In this document: positions 26,267 to 35,429 of the stretch, one piece after another
Layout of the letters: each line of letters opens with the position of its first letter
How positions within the stretch are numbered: position 1 is the stretch's first letter
From: Streptosporangiales bacterium
GTDB taxonomy: Bacteria; Actinomycetota; Actinomycetes; Streptosporangiales; WHSR01
Assembly (NCBI GenBank): GCA_009379995.1
Contig: WHSR01000013.1
Coordinates: 1-64,000 of the forward strand
DNA length: 64,000 nt
Direction: 5' to 3'
The notes under the pieces: generated by a model
Databases searched by the model: none
What the model was told of the DNA's origin: nothing
Seen by the model: the letters and a program-made list of their open reading frames with translations, nothing else
Made by a program: the position numbers and the translations under genes

Positions 26267-26794
26267 TCAGCCGTAGATGAAGGGCGGTACGGGCAGCGGC
26301 ACGAGCAGCACCCGGGTGAAGACGATGAAGCAGAGCCACACCACGACGATCGCCACCGGAACGTCGATGAGCAGATGCTTCGGCCGGAAGCTGCCCCGCC
26401 GCACGAATACGGTGATCGCCAGGAAGGCGAGGATGCCCGCCAAGGTGAAGCCGAGCGGGGTGAGGAGGGCCACCCAGGCGGCGAGGAAGGCCATCGAGGC
26501 GAAGACCATGGCGATCGGGACGCCGGCTCCTCCCGATGGCTCGTCCACGGTCTCGTCCACGGTCTCGTCCGCTGCCTCGTCCGGCGTACCGTCCACGGCC
26601 CCGCCCGCCGCCCTCCGGCGGAGCAGGAACGTCCGCGCGACCAGCAGCACGGCCAGGACGACGAGCCCGACGAGCACGAGGTTGGGGAAGACCCCGGACA
26701 GCGGCTCGCGGTAGTCGCGCTGCACCCAGAACGCGGCGGCCACCACGACGGCCACGGCGGCGGCGGCCAGGTCGGCCCGCGGGCGTGCTCTCAC
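26267..26794 (-). CDS. tctB: Tripartite tricarboxylate transporter small subunit TctB
   Basis: 175 residues, GTG at 26794 overlapping the tctA stop (GTGA). Four hydrophobic segments (LAAAAVAVVVAAAFW; LVLVGLVVLAVLLVA; PIAMVFASMAFLAAWVALL; VAIVVVWLCFIVFTRVLLV) with an acidic loop of DET/VDE repeats between the first and second pair. TctB is the small membrane partner of TctA in sodium-dependent uptake of tricarboxylates and related diacids. Confidence 0.85.
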   Translation of the reverse strand: MRARPRADLAAAAVAVVVAAAFWVQRDYREPLSGVFPNLVLVGLVVLAVLLVARTFLLRRRAAGGAVDGTPDEAADETVDETVDEPSGGAGVPIAMVFASMAFLAAWVALLTPLGFTLAGILAFLAITVFVRRGSFRPKHLLIDVPVAIVVVWLCFIVFTRVLLVPLPVPPFIYG

Positions 26795-28329
26795 CGGGTC
26801 ACCTCCTCGCGGTCGGCGGACCGGGCCCGAGCGCGCCGCCCGGAGACGATTGGCCAGAGGATGCCGAGGACGATGAGCACGATGATGACGACGCTGATCG
26901 GACGGGTGAAGAAGCTCGCCCACGGATGCGCCTGGCCGGTGGCCGTGAGCAACCCCTGGGCGAAACCGGTCTCGATGATCGGCCCGAGGACGACGCCGAG
27001 CACGATCGCGGGCGGGGGCAGACCTATCCGCCGCAGGCCGTACCCGGCGAACCCGAGAGCGACCATGATCACGACATCGAGGGCGCTGTTCCGCACCGCG
27101 TACGCGCCGACGACGGTGAGCAGCATGATCGTGGGCGCCAGGTACCGGGTGGGTGTCCGTACCACGGCACGCTGCAGGCCCCGCCCGGCGAGCAGGCCGA
27201 CCGGCACCATCATCAGCGCCGCCAGCGCGAGGGCGAGGATGAAGGTGAAGGTGAGCGCGCCCTGCTCGGTGAACAGGTCGGCGCCGGGACGCAGCCCGTG
27301 TAGCAGCAGCACGCCGTAGACGACCGCGTCCGGCGGGGCGCCCGGGATGCCGAGGGTGAGCAGCGGGACGAGGCCGCCCCCGACCACCGCGTTGTTCGCG
27401 GCCTCGGGGGCGACCACCCCGTCGATCTCACCCTTGCCGAAGCGCTCCGGGTGCCGGGAGGCGCGCCTGGCCTCGTTGTAGGCGATCAGGTTCGCCACGT
27501 TGCCGCCCGCGCCGGGGAGGATTCCGACGAACGTACCGATCACCGACGAGCGAACCAGGTTGACCGGGCGGGAGAAGACGTCGCGGAGCGTGCGCCCGAG
27601 CACCGGGCCCTGCCGGCGCGACTCGGCCTCGCGCATCATCGACGCCTGCCGAGCCGCCGGATCGGCGAGCATGTCGATGATCGTCGGAATGGTGAAGAAC
27701 CCGATCAGCGCGACGATCAGCGGGACACCGCCCTGCAGCGGCTGGAACCCGAAGGTGAACCGCACCTCGCCGCCGATCGGCGCGATCCCGATCGTCGAGA
27801 TGAGCAGGCCGAGGAACCCCGCGATGAACCCCTTCACCAGGGACCGGGCGGCCAGCCCGGCGATCATCGTGAGCCCGAAGATGCCGAGCCAGAAGTACTC
27901 CTGCGGGCCGAACTGGAGTACGACGCCGGCCAGCAGGGGGCCGAGCGTCGCGAGGCCGACGACGCCCACCACGCCGCCCACCACCGAGGCGATCGTGACG
28001 CCGATGATCGCCTGCTCGCTGCGGCCCTGCCGGGTCATGGGGAAGCCATCGAACGTCGTGGCGATCGACGACGGCGTACCGGGCGCGTTGACCAGGATCG
28101 CGGTGAACGACCCGCCGTAGATCGCCCCCATGTAGAAGGCGCCCATGAGCACCAGGCCGCTGGCCGGGTCCAGGGTGAAAGTCACCGGCAGCAGCAGCGC
28201 CAGCCCGACCGTCGCGGACAGGCCGGGCGTGGCGCCGACCGCCATGCCGGCGACGGTCCCGCCCAGGCAGAGCAGCAGCAGCGTGGGACTGGCGAGCTGG
28301 CCGAGCGCCTCGCCGATGGATGCGAACAC
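26791..28329 (-). CDS. tctA: Tripartite tricarboxylate transporter large subunit TctA
   Basis: 512 residues with about 11-12 membrane helices. TctA hallmarks: [20 protein letters not shown], the repeated [19 protein letters not shown] and [30 protein letters not shown]. Forms the sodium-driven channel of the TTT system with TctB and receives solute from the binding protein TctC. 17 bp separate it from tctC. Confidence 0.95.
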   Translation of the reverse strand: MFASIGEALGQLASPTLLLLCLGGTVAGMAVGATPGLSATVGLALLLPVTFTLDPASGLVLMGAFYMGAIYGGSFTAILVNAPGTPSSIATTFDGFPMTRQGRSEQAIIGVTIASVVGGVVGVVGLATLGPLLAGVVLQFGPQEYFWLGIFGLTMIAGLAARSLVKGFIAGFLGLLISTIGIAPIGGEVRFTFGFQPLQGGVPLIVALIGFFTIPTIIDMLADPAARQASMMREAESRRQGPVLGRTLRDVFSRPVNLVRSSVIGTFVGILPGAGGNVANLIAYNEARRASRHPERFGKGEIDGVVAPEAANNAVVGGGLVPLLTLGIPGAPPDAVVYGVLLLHGLRPGADLFTEQGALTFTFILALALAALMMVPVGLLAGRGLQRAVVRTPTRYLAPTIMLLTVVGAYAVRNSALDVVIMVALGFAGYGLRRIGLPPPAIVLGVVLGPIIETGFAQGLLTATGQAHPWASFFTRPISVVIIVLIVLGILWPIVSGRRARARSADREEVTR

Positions 28330-28346
28330 CTACCGTGGACCCCTCA

Positions 28347-29342
28347 CTACTGTTTGGCCAGGCCGAACCGGTCGAGGAGCTCGCCCTCGACCTTCGCACG
28401 CTCCTGGGTGAACTTCGCCGCCTCCTCGGGACCCATGTCTACGATCTCGAAGCCCAGATCCTCCATCTTCTTCACGACCTCCGGGTCCTTGTTGACCTTC
28501 CGGAAAGCCGCAGCGATCTTGTCGACGATCGCGTCGGGTGTGTCGGGCGGTACGGCGACGCCGCGCCACGCCCCGTTGATGACGTCGTAGCCGGACTCGC
28601 GGAAGGTCGGGACGTCGGGGAACTGCGACAGGCGCTCCTCCGTCGCGAAGCCCAGCACCCGCACGCCCTCGTCCTCGAGCTCCAGCGCCGCTGTGTTGTA
28701 GGACATGATCGCGTCGACCTCACCACCGAGCAGCGCGGGGGTCACCGTGGCCGTGCCGCTGAACGGGACGTACGTCGTCTTGATCCCGGCGGCGTCGTTG
28801 AGGGCGAGCATGCCCATGTGGTTGGCGGAGAACTTCGCGCTCCCGCCCACCGTGAGCTTGCCCGGCTTCTCCTCCGCGGCCTTGACGAAGTCATCGATGG
28901 TCTTGTACGGGCTGTCCTTGGCCACGATCAAGGCGCCCGGCGTGCTCTCGAAGAGGTACGCCCACTTGATGTCCTCGGTCCGGTACCCCGGGTCTCCCTG
29001 GGCACGAGGCTGGAGGACGATGTGCGGCAGGTTCGCTCCCATGATCGTGTAGCCGTCGGGCCTGGTCTGGTTGGCCAGCTCGGCCCAGGCCACCGCGCCG
29101 CCGCCACCGGGCTTGTTCGAGACCACGACGGATTGGCCGAGTTCCCGCTCCAGGGCCTTTTGCTGCAGGCGGGCGGTGACGTCGGATTCGCCGCCCGGGT
29201 CGAACGGGATCACGTACTGGATCTGCTTGTTCGGGTAGTTCTTGGCGGCCGCACCACCCTCGGCGGCCGGCCCCTGGCCGCATCCGGCGAGAACCACGGC
29301 GGCGGACGCCGCCAGGGCCAGGACGGGGAATCGAATTCTCAC
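28347..29342 (-). CDS. tctC: Tripartite tricarboxylate transporter binding protein TctC
   Basis: GTG at 29342, RBS AAGGGA; 331 residues with a lipobox (VLALAASAAVVLAGC), so lipid-anchored outside the membrane. Bug/TctC family features: QIQYVIPFDPGGESDVTARL, VVVSNKPGGGGAVAWAELAN and DGYTIMGANLPHIVL. Captures the carboxylate for TctAB. Located between tctA and the tartrate-dehydratase-like gene. Confidence 0.9.
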   Translation of the reverse strand: MRIRFPVLALAASAAVVLAGCGQGPAAEGGAAAKNYPNKQIQYVIPFDPGGESDVTARLQQKALERELGQSVVVSNKPGGGGAVAWAELANQTRPDGYTIMGANLPHIVLQPRAQGDPGYRTEDIKWAYLFESTPGALIVAKDSPYKTIDDFVKAAEEKPGKLTVGGSAKFSANHMGMLALNDAAGIKTTYVPFSGTATVTPALLGGEVDAIMSYNTAALELEDEGVRVLGFATEERLSQFPDVPTFRESGYDVINGAWRGVAVPPDTPDAIVDKIAAAFRKVNKDPEVVKKMEDLGFEIVDMGPEEAAKFTQERAKVEGELLDRFGLAKQ

Positions 29343-29379
29343 CTTGGCTATCCCTTCTTGCGCAGCGGGCGAGCGCTGA

Positions 29380-30561
29380 TCAGGTAGTAGGAACGAGCCG
29401 GTGCAGCAGGTCGCGCAGCGCGGCCTTCCGCTCGTGGCCGACTCCCGGGGTCTCCGGGAGCCGGATCCGTCCGTCGACGATCGGCGTATCGTCGGCGAAC
29501 CCTCCAAACGGCTCGAACACGGCCGGGTAGGACTCGCAGCCTCCGAGGCCGAACGCCGCGGCGACGGCGAGGGAGTACTGCAGGCCTCCATGCGGGCAAC
29601 AACGTGCCGGAGACCATCCGTGCTCGTCCATCGTCCGCAGCACGGCGGCGTACTCCGGTACGCCGTAGGACAGCGACGGATCGAACTGCAGCACGTCGCG
29701 GTCGGGACGGAGCCCTCCGTAACGCAACAGGTTGCGTGCGTCGGCGGCGGAGAAGAGGTTCTCCCCCGTCGCCAGCGCGCCGGGGTAGTGCTCGGCGACC
29801 GCCGCATGGCCACGGTAGTCGAGCGGGTCGCAGGGCTCCTCGTACCAGAGCAGGCGGTACGGGGGAAGCGCCCGCGCGTACTCGAGGGCCGCCGGCAGGT
29901 CGAACCGGCCGTTGGCGTCGACGGCGAGCCGGCATCCGGCCGGCAGGACGTCGAGGACCGCCTCGACGCGCTTGACGTCGTCCGGCAGCGGCGCACCGCC
30001 AATCTTGATCTTGACGTCCCGGTAGCCGAGGTCGAGGTAGCCCTTGATCTCCTCCCGCAGGACCCGCAGGTCCTTGTCCGGGTAGTAGTAGCCGCCGGCG
30101 GCGTATACCCACACCTCCTCTGCCGGGCGGCCGGCGATGCCGAACCGCTGGTGCAGCAGCCGATGGAGCGGGAGGCCCGCCGCCTTCGCGGCGAGGTCCC
30201 ACAGGGCCATGTCCAAGACGCCCACCGCGATCGCGCGGTCCCCGTGCCCGCCGGGTTTCTCGTTCGCCAGCACCGCCCGGTGTGCCCGTACCGGGTCGAT
30301 GATGCCCGACTCGGGGTCCAGCAGGTCGGCGTCGTTCGCCGCCTCGAGCCTGGGCAGGATGCGCGAGGTGAGGATGCCGGTCTGGGCGTACCTGCCGTTG
30401 GAACTGAAGCCGTAGCCGACGAGGGGCCGCCCGTCGGCCACCACGTCGCTGACGACGGCCACCACCGACACCGTCATCGTGGAGAAGTCGATCACGGCGT
30501 TGCTGATGCCCGACGCGAGCGGCACCTCGGCGACCTTGACGTCGGTGATGCGCATCCTCAC
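29380..30561 (-). CDS. Enolase-superfamily dehydratase, D-tartrate-dehydratase-like
   Basis: 393 residues from ATG 30561. Mandelate-racemase-subgroup features: base Lys in DVKIKIGG; metal ligands Asp in VDANGRF, Glu in WYEEPCDPLD and Glu in ATGENLF; His in CCPHGGLQYSLAVAA followed by CESYPAVFEPFGGF. The PHGG and late ESYPxVFxPFGG segments match what I recall of D-tartrate dehydratase (TarD). It would dehydrate tartrate to oxaloacetate. Co-encoded transporter and TtuC-like dehydrogenase agree. Confidence 0.75.
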   Translation of the reverse strand: MRMRITDVKVAEVPLASGISNAVIDFSTMTVSVVAVVSDVVADGRPLVGYGFSSNGRYAQTGILTSRILPRLEAANDADLLDPESGIIDPVRAHRAVLANEKPGGHGDRAIAVGVLDMALWDLAAKAAGLPLHRLLHQRFGIAGRPAEEVWVYAAGGYYYPDKDLRVLREEIKGYLDLGYRDVKIKIGGAPLPDDVKRVEAVLDVLPAGCRLAVDANGRFDLPAALEYARALPPYRLLWYEEPCDPLDYRGHAAVAEHYPGALATGENLFSAADARNLLRYGGLRPDRDVLQFDPSLSYGVPEYAAVLRTMDEHGWSPARCCPHGGLQYSLAVAAAFGLGGCESYPAVFEPFGGFADDTPIVDGRIRLPETPGVGHERKAALRDLLHRLVPTT

Positions 30562-31646
30562 CCCCTGGGCCGTGGCGGCCCGGTCGACGATCGGACGACT
30601 AGTGCGGCGGGCAGCCAGCGGCGGCCGGGTTCGTCCGGGCCGGCCGCGTCCTCCTGCCCCTCGGTGACCAATCCGAGAACGAGGTCGGCCACCACCTGGG
30701 CCATCTCCCGGTAGGGGACGGCGACGGTGGTGAGCGCCGGGTCACACAGACCCGACCACTTCGGGTCGCCGTAGACGACCACCGACACCTCCTCCGGAAC
30801 CCCGACGGCAAGTTCCCGTACGGCCCGGGCGACGCCGACCGAGAGGTTGCTGCTCCCGACGAGCAGCGCGGTGGGCCGCGCGGCCCGGGCACCGAGGAGC
30901 TCGTGCGCCGCGGCGTGGCCGTTCTCCTCGGTGGGCGCGACGAGCCGGACCCGTTCGGGGTCGAGCGCAAGACCGGCCTCGGCGTGCGCGTCCCGTACCC
31001 CGTCGAGCCGCCACAGCCCGTTGCTCACCGCGTCGGTGGTACCGAGGTAGGCGATGTCGGTATGCCCGAGGTCCAGGAGGTGGCGCGTCGCCTCCACGAA
31101 GGCCGCGCGGTCGTCGCAGAACACGCCGTACGGGGCGAGCCCGGCCGTCCGGTTGAACTCGACCACCGAGGGATGCGCCAGCGCGGCGCGACAGTCCTCG
31201 GTGATGTCCGCCGAAGGCGCCGCGATGATGCCCGCGACCTGGGCGCCGGCGAGGCCGACGGCGGCCTCGTGCTCCCGCCGCGGGTCGTCCCCGGTGATCG
31301 CCAGGATGAGCTGGTACCCGGCCGCCCCGAGCAGCCGGGCGCAGGTGGTCGCCGCGATGGAGTACGCGAGGTTCTGCACGTCGGGGACGAGGAAGCCGAC
31401 GAACGTCTTCGACCGTGCGGCGAGGGAGCGGGCGATGCGGTTCGGTACGTAGCCGCGCAGGCGCGCATGGTCGATGATCCGGCGGGCGATCTGCGGCCGC
31501 ACCGCCGGGCTGCCGTTGAGCGCACGGGATACCGTCGCGGTCGACACGTTCAGCTCGGCGGCGAGATCCGCGACCCGGACCGCGCGTTCCGCCGGAGCCG
31601 CCGGAGCCGCCGGAGCCGGCGACCGTTTTGTGGCGCTCACGGACAC
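30558..31646 (-). CDS. LacI-family regulator of the operon
   Basis: 362 residues from GTG 31646 (GTG 31640 also possible). LacI headpiece: VRVADLAAELNVSTATVSRA, LNGSPAVRPQIARRIIDHAR, GYVPNRIARSL; then a type I periplasmic-fold ligand domain (TFVGFLVPDVQNLAYSIAAT). A unique Ala/Pro-rich N-terminal arm precedes the headpiece. Its stop overlaps the TarD-like start (ATGA), so the regulator is the first gene of its own operon. A LacI-type palindrome lies about 45 bp upstream. Confidence 0.9.
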   Translation of the reverse strand: MSVSATKRSPAPAAPAAPAERAVRVADLAAELNVSTATVSRALNGSPAVRPQIARRIIDHARLRGYVPNRIARSLAARSKTFVGFLVPDVQNLAYSIAATTCARLLGAAGYQLILAITGDDPRREHEAAVGLAGAQVAGIIAAPSADITEDCRAALAHPSVVEFNRTAGLAPYGVFCDDRAAFVEATRHLLDLGHTDIAYLGTTDAVSNGLWRLDGVRDAHAEAGLALDPERVRLVAPTEENGHAAAHELLGARAARPTALLVGSSNLSVGVARAVRELAVGVPEEVSVVVYGDPKWSGLCDPALTTVAVPYREMAQVVADLVLGLVTEGQEDAAGPDEPGRRWLPAALVVRSSTGPPRPRG

Positions 31647-31691
31647 CTCATCCCCTATGCGGCAGGCACGCCATTCGCCCCCGACGCGTGC

Positions 31692-31747
31692 ATGTAAGCG
31701 CATACATCAGCCGCCGACAGTAGATCAGCACACAGAATCGGTGTCAA
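31692..31747 (-). promoter_or_regulatory. Promoter and LacI operator of the tartrate operon
   Basis: On the reverse strand TTGACA (31747-31742), 19 nt, then TACTGT (31722-31717), followed by the near-perfect palindrome ATGTATGCGCTTACAT (31707-31692) with a central CG, as LacI-family proteins prefer. The operator sits just after the -10, suiting repression. The 19-nt spacer is longer than usual. Confidence 0.6.
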
Positions 31748-31854
31748 CGGCGGCCCCCGGCGTCATCCCCGGCGGAAGGTTATGCGTCCCACTGTGTGTA
31801 CGGCGGATAGACCCCGGCAGGCCCTCGCCCCACCCGAACCCTGCCGGACCATAC

Positions 31855-31935
31855 GGCCGAGGCCCCGGGACGGACGTGGCGCCGCCTCGACCCCCCCAGG
31901 CGGGCGCGACAGACAACGTACCCGGGGCCTCGGCC
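31855..31935. terminator. Long stem-loop after the symporter gene
   Basis: GGCCGAGGCCCCGGG (31855-31869) and CCCGGGGCCTCGGCC (31921-31935) form a perfect 15-bp stem. The 51-nt loop contains a second imperfect hairpin (GCGCCGCCT against AGGCGGGCGC), and another GCCGAGGCCCC copy follows near 31960. Position suits a terminator for the leftward symporter gene; the nesting is unusual. Confidence 0.5.
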
Positions 31936-31993
31936 CACCGCCGTAAACGGCAGTAGCGAGCCGAGGCCCCCTCGACCGTGTCGGGGACGGCGG

Positions 31994-33397
31994 TCAGCGG
32001 CGCTCGCCGCCGACCCGCTCCCAGTCGGGCTGGGCGAAGAACTGCCGCGTCTCCCGTGCGATCAGGCCGGACAGCAACAGCAGGCCAACCAGGTTGGGCA
32101 GCGCCATGAGCCCGTTCATCACGTCGGCGAACGCCCACACGACCTCGAGCTGGGTGATCGCGCCGACGAAGATCAGGACGACGAACAACAGGCGGTACGG
32201 GGTGACGGAGACGCGGCCGAACAGCCGGTCCATGCACCGCTCGCCGTAGTAGGCCCAGCCCAGCAGGGTGGAGAAGGCGAAGAAGACCACGCCCAGGGCG
32301 ACGATCGTTCCGCCCCACTGCCCGGGCATGCCCTCGGAGAAGGCGGCCGCGGTGAGCGGCGCTCCGGTCTCACCAGACTCCCACACGCCGGTTACGACGA
32401 TCGCCAGCCCGGTGAAGGTGACGACAACGAGCGTGTCGATGAACGTCTGGGTCATCGACACCATCGCCTGCCGAACCGGGTGGGTGCTCCGCGCCGCCGC
32501 GGCGGCGATGCCGCCGGTGCCGAGACCCGACTCGTTGGAGAAGATGCCGCGCGCGACCCCGTACTGCAGGGCGAGCAGGAAGCCGGAGCCGGCGAACCCG
32601 CCGACGGCGGCCGTGCCAGTGAACGCGTCGGTGAAGATCAGCTCCAGGGCGCCGGGGATCCCGCCCGCGTTCGCCGCGATAACCCAGGTGGCGCCGAGGA
32701 TATAAACGATGATCATGAACGGCACGAAGGCCGCCGTCACCTGGCCGATGCGCTTGATCCCGCCGAGGATCACCGCCCCGGCGGCGATCGTGATGATCAG
32801 GCCGGTCACCCACATGGGGACGGCGAACGTGCTCTCTACCGCGTCGGCCACGCTGTTCGACTGCACCATGTTCCCGATGCCGAAGGCAGCGATGGCCGCC
32901 GCGATGGCGAAGAAAATGCCGAGGAACGGACCGAACCCGCCCCAAAAGCCGTTCCCGCCGAACCGCTCCCGGATGCCGTTCGTCAGGTAGAACATCGGGC
33001 CGCCGCTCTGCTCACCCTTGGCGTCAACGCGGCGGTACCTCACCCCGAGGAAAGCCTCGGAGTACTTCGTTGCCATGCCGACGAGCCCGGTCACCCACAT
33101 CCAGAACAGCGCACCCGGACCGCCGAGGTTGATCGCCGTGGCCACGCCGGCGATGTTGCCGACGCCGACGGTGGCGGCGAGCGCCGTACTCAACGCCTGG
33201 TAGTGGGAGATGTCGCCCGCGACGTCCCCCGTCTCCTTGCGCTTGATCAGCGCGAGCCAGAAGGCGTGCCCGAAACGCTGGAACTGCAGGCCCCGCAGCA
33301 GCACCGTGAGGTAGAGGCCGGTCAGCAGCAGCAAGGGGATGAGCAGGAAAGGTCCCCAGACGACCTCAACGGCCGCGTCCAGGAGGTTTTGGATCAT
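31994..33397 (-). CDS. Alanine/glycine:cation symporter family protein
   Basis: 467 residues from ATG 33397, RBS GGAGAA. About 11 membrane segments with AGCS signatures: ALAATVGVGNIAGVATAINL, GGPGALFWMWVTGLVGMATK, SGGPMFYLTNGIRERFG and YGVARGIFSNESGLGTGGIA. Imports alanine or glycine with sodium. Single gene, with a 173-bp upstream region in which I find no recognisable riboswitch. Confidence 0.9.
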   Translation of the reverse strand: MIQNLLDAAVEVVWGPFLLIPLLLLTGLYLTVLLRGLQFQRFGHAFWLALIKRKETGDVAGDISHYQALSTALAATVGVGNIAGVATAINLGGPGALFWMWVTGLVGMATKYSEAFLGVRYRRVDAKGEQSGGPMFYLTNGIRERFGGNGFWGGFGPFLGIFFAIAAAIAAFGIGNMVQSNSVADAVESTFAVPMWVTGLIITIAAGAVILGGIKRIGQVTAAFVPFMIIVYILGATWVIAANAGGIPGALELIFTDAFTGTAAVGGFAGSGFLLALQYGVARGIFSNESGLGTGGIAAAAARSTHPVRQAMVSMTQTFIDTLVVVTFTGLAIVVTGVWESGETGAPLTAAAFSEGMPGQWGGTIVALGVVFFAFSTLLGWAYYGERCMDRLFGRVSVTPYRLLFVVLIFVGAITQLEVVWAFADVMNGLMALPNLVGLLLLSGLIARETRQFFAQPDWERVGGERR

Positions 33398-33570
33398 GGC
33401 GTTCTCCGTCGTCGCATCGTCGCGAGCATCACAAACCCCGCACTCCCCCGCTGGATGCGGTGGCCCCTGTGTGTGACTCGGGAACAATAGCGGTCCAGGT
33501 GCCCGGCCGGAAGAACAAACATGTATCCGATACGTAAAGCCGCTGGGCCTTGTAGCTGGGGAAAGGAGAC

Positions 33571-34008
33571 GTGGGCATGCGAGGTGCACGTTCCTTGGCC
33601 GCGCTGGCGGCCGCTGCCGTGCTGTCCGGCTGCGCCGGAGGCGGCAGCGAGGGCCCGCAGGCCGGGTCGGCGTCGAGGCTGGCCGAGAACACGCCGGCCG
33701 CGCCCGGCCCGACCCCGTCCCCCACCCTCGCCGAGGCCGGAACCGTGTGCGGGAAGGTACGGACCGCTGCTGACTACCCGTCCGAGATCGTCGTGCGCAA
33801 GGGAAGGGTCGACTGCGAGGAGATCCTGCGGGTGTTCCGCGGCTACTACAAGGAGCTGGCCACCAATCCGCACGGACTGGGCGGTGGCGGCGGCTACACG
33901 ATCGACGGCTGGGAGTGCGGCGCGACCACCGCCGTGCAGGCGGAGAAGACCGGCCGCTATGCCACCTGCACCAAGGGAGACGTCAAGGTCAACGCGGTAC
34001 GGCCGTAG
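33571..34008 (+). CDS. Small lipoprotein, unknown function
   Basis: 145 residues from GTG 33571 (ATG 33577 in the same frame); RBS AAAGGAGA. Signal peptide and lipobox LAALAAAAVLSGC, then a Pro/Thr-rich linker and a compact domain with three Cys (TVCGKVRTAADYPSEIVVRK, VDCEEILRVF, WECGATTAVQAEKTGRYATC). Looks secreted and disulfide-bonded. Similar short actinobacterial lipoproteins are uncharacterised. Confidence 0.7.
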   Translation: MGMRGARSLAALAAAAVLSGCAGGGSEGPQAGSASRLAENTPAAPGPTPSPTLAEAGTVCGKVRTAADYPSEIVVRKGRVDCEEILRVFRGYYKELATNPHGLGGGGGYTIDGWECGATTAVQAEKTGRYATCTKGDVKVNAVRP

Positions 34009-34044
34009 CACCCTTCATCGCCGCGAGCGTGCACACGTCGACCC

Positions 34045-34440
34045 TCAGGGATAGACCTGGATCTCGGCCGTATGCCCGACCCCGCCGCCGAACTTCACGT
34101 CCCGTGTCAGCAGCGGCATCCTGAGCCCTTCCGCCAGGGCCACATAGAAGGCGTCGTACGCGGTGAGGTTGTCGCGAAGCTCCAGTACACGATGCAGGTA
34201 AGGCTGCATCGGATGCCGGGTGATCCGCAACGCCGAGAAGTCAGAGATCATCTCGGCTGCGCGCGGCGGACCAATCCTTTTGCCGAGCAGGAGACCGCGC
34301 ACGCCACTGGCTACCTCGGCGTCGACCAGCTGGGGCGCGTGCACCGTTCGAGGTGAAGCCAGTCGTCGCCGCAGCATCTCGTCGGCCTGCCGGTTCGCCA
34401 GCAACCTGATGATGATCGACGCATCGACGACGAAGGTCAC
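34045..34440 (-). CDS. PIN-domain ribonuclease toxin (VapC type)
   Basis: 131 residues with the acidic PIN set: Asp in FVVDASIIIR, Asp/Glu in QLVDAEVASG, Asp in AYDAFYVALAE and Asp in LLTRDVKFG. VapC toxins cleave RNA with a divalent metal and are silenced by the partner antitoxin. ATG 34440 overlaps the antitoxin stop (ATGA). Confidence 0.9.
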   Translation of the reverse strand: MTFVVDASIIIRLLANRQADEMLRRRLASPRTVHAPQLVDAEVASGVRGLLLGKRIGPPRAAEMISDFSALRITRHPMQPYLHRVLELRDNLTAYDAFYVALAEGLRMPLLTRDVKFGGGVGHTAEIQVYP

Positions 34441-34667
34441 CGGCGTCCCTCATGAATCGCCGAGATGATGTCCTCGTCACTCACCTCGACCGGCACTCGA
34501 GTGGCGATCCGGGCAACTACCTCGTCCATGGTCTCTTGCTCAGCGTCGGCGGCGAGCAGATCACGTACGTACGCCGAGAGCGAGACTCCCTGAGCCTTCG
34601 CCCTTGCGCGGAGCCTTGCGACGACGCTCTCGGGCACGTCGCGGACCTGCAGGATGGTGTTCGCCAT
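34437..34667 (-). CDS. Ribbon-helix-helix antitoxin (FitA/VapB type)
   Basis: 76 residues: ILQVRDVPESVVARLRARAK and GVSLSAYVRDLLAADAEQET, the FitA-like ribbon-helix-helix, then an acidic tail for toxin binding. Binds VapC and the operon promoter. It starts only 9 bp after the stop of a second VapC gene, so four toxin-antitoxin genes may share one transcript. Confidence 0.9.
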   Translation of the reverse strand: MANTILQVRDVPESVVARLRARAKAQGVSLSAYVRDLLAADAEQETMDEVVARIATRVPVEVSDEDIISAIHEGRR

Positions 34668-34676
34668 ACACCCACC

Positions 34677-35123
34677 TTACGCCATGTTCATGAAGAATGC
34701 ATGAAGCCTCGCGCGACCTCGCCTACGCGGCGTGAGCGCCGAGGGGATGTCGGTGTGGACGAAGTCCGACCCCTTGAACAGCAGCGGCTCGTGCGTCTCC
34801 TGGGCCAGCGCATAGGCGAAGCAATCGCAGAAGTTGAGCCGGGCGGGGTGTCCGCTGCCCTTGCCGAAGTCCCGGTACGCCGCACGCGCGATCCTCGCCT
34901 GACGCTCGGTCACCGGGACAACCGCGATCCGTGCGACGCTGACCAGCTCGTCGAACCGCCGGCTCGCCACGGGATCACGCGATCCGTCGATGACGACGGC
35001 CGCCTCCAGGAAGTTCGCCGCCGAGATGCGCCGCTGTTCGGCCACCTCGATAGCGCTGGCAAAGGCTGCGGCCTCAGGTTCGTCGCGCAGGATGGCGAGC
35101 AACGCCGAGGTGTCGACGATCAC
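34677..35123 (-). CDS. Second PIN-domain toxin (VapC type)
   Basis: 148 residues: [48 protein letters not shown] and [13 protein letters not shown] give the PIN acids. Close to the VapC group with the GxDF end (Rv0624-like). The C-terminal [16 protein letters not shown] is an unusually basic extension. ATG overlaps its antitoxin stop by 4 bp. Confidence 0.9.
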   Translation of the reverse strand: MIVDTSALLAILRDEPEAAAFASAIEVAEQRRISAANFLEAAVVIDGSRDPVASRRFDELVSVARIAVVPVTERQARIARAAYRDFGKGSGHPARLNFCDCFAYALAQETHEPLLFKGSDFVHTDIPSALTPRRRGRARLHAFFMNMA

Positions 35124-35374
35124 CGCGGCAGGCCGCGCTCGTCGTACAGAAGGTCACCGTGCTCGGCGGAGCGGAACGGCTCCTTGAGCCGGGGCGCCGT
35201 GTCGCTGCCGATATCCAACAGCCGATCGGCAAGACCACGTCGCCCGACGGCCCGGAGCCGCTCGAGGCGCTCCCGCACCGCGGTAGCGACGGCGACATTC
35301 TGGCTCTCGCCCGTGAGTCGCGCGAGTTCCCGCACCAGGCTGTGGGTTTCCTCGTTCTTGATGTTGAGGCTCAT
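35120..35374 (-). CDS. VapB-family antitoxin of the second module
   Basis: 84 residues beginning [20 protein letters not shown], then [20 protein letters not shown] and [10 protein letters not shown], the pattern of type II VapB antitoxins related to Rv0623. First gene of the four-gene run. The short AT-rich stretch at 35375-35410 before it could hold the autoregulated promoter. Confidence 0.9.
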   Translation of the reverse strand: MSLNIKNEETHSLVRELARLTGESQNVAVATAVRERLERLRAVGRRGLADRLLDIGSDTAPRLKEPFRSAEHGDLLYDERGLPR

Positions 35375-35429
35375 GACTCTACCTTTCTACCACAGATAAG
35401 AACCATGCTACCCATACTTCCTCTGCCGT

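Noticed and set aside
33398..33570. Glycine riboswitch upstream of the alanine/glycine symporter
   Set aside because: I looked for the conserved GGAGA...CCGAAGG-type cores on the reverse strand and found none.
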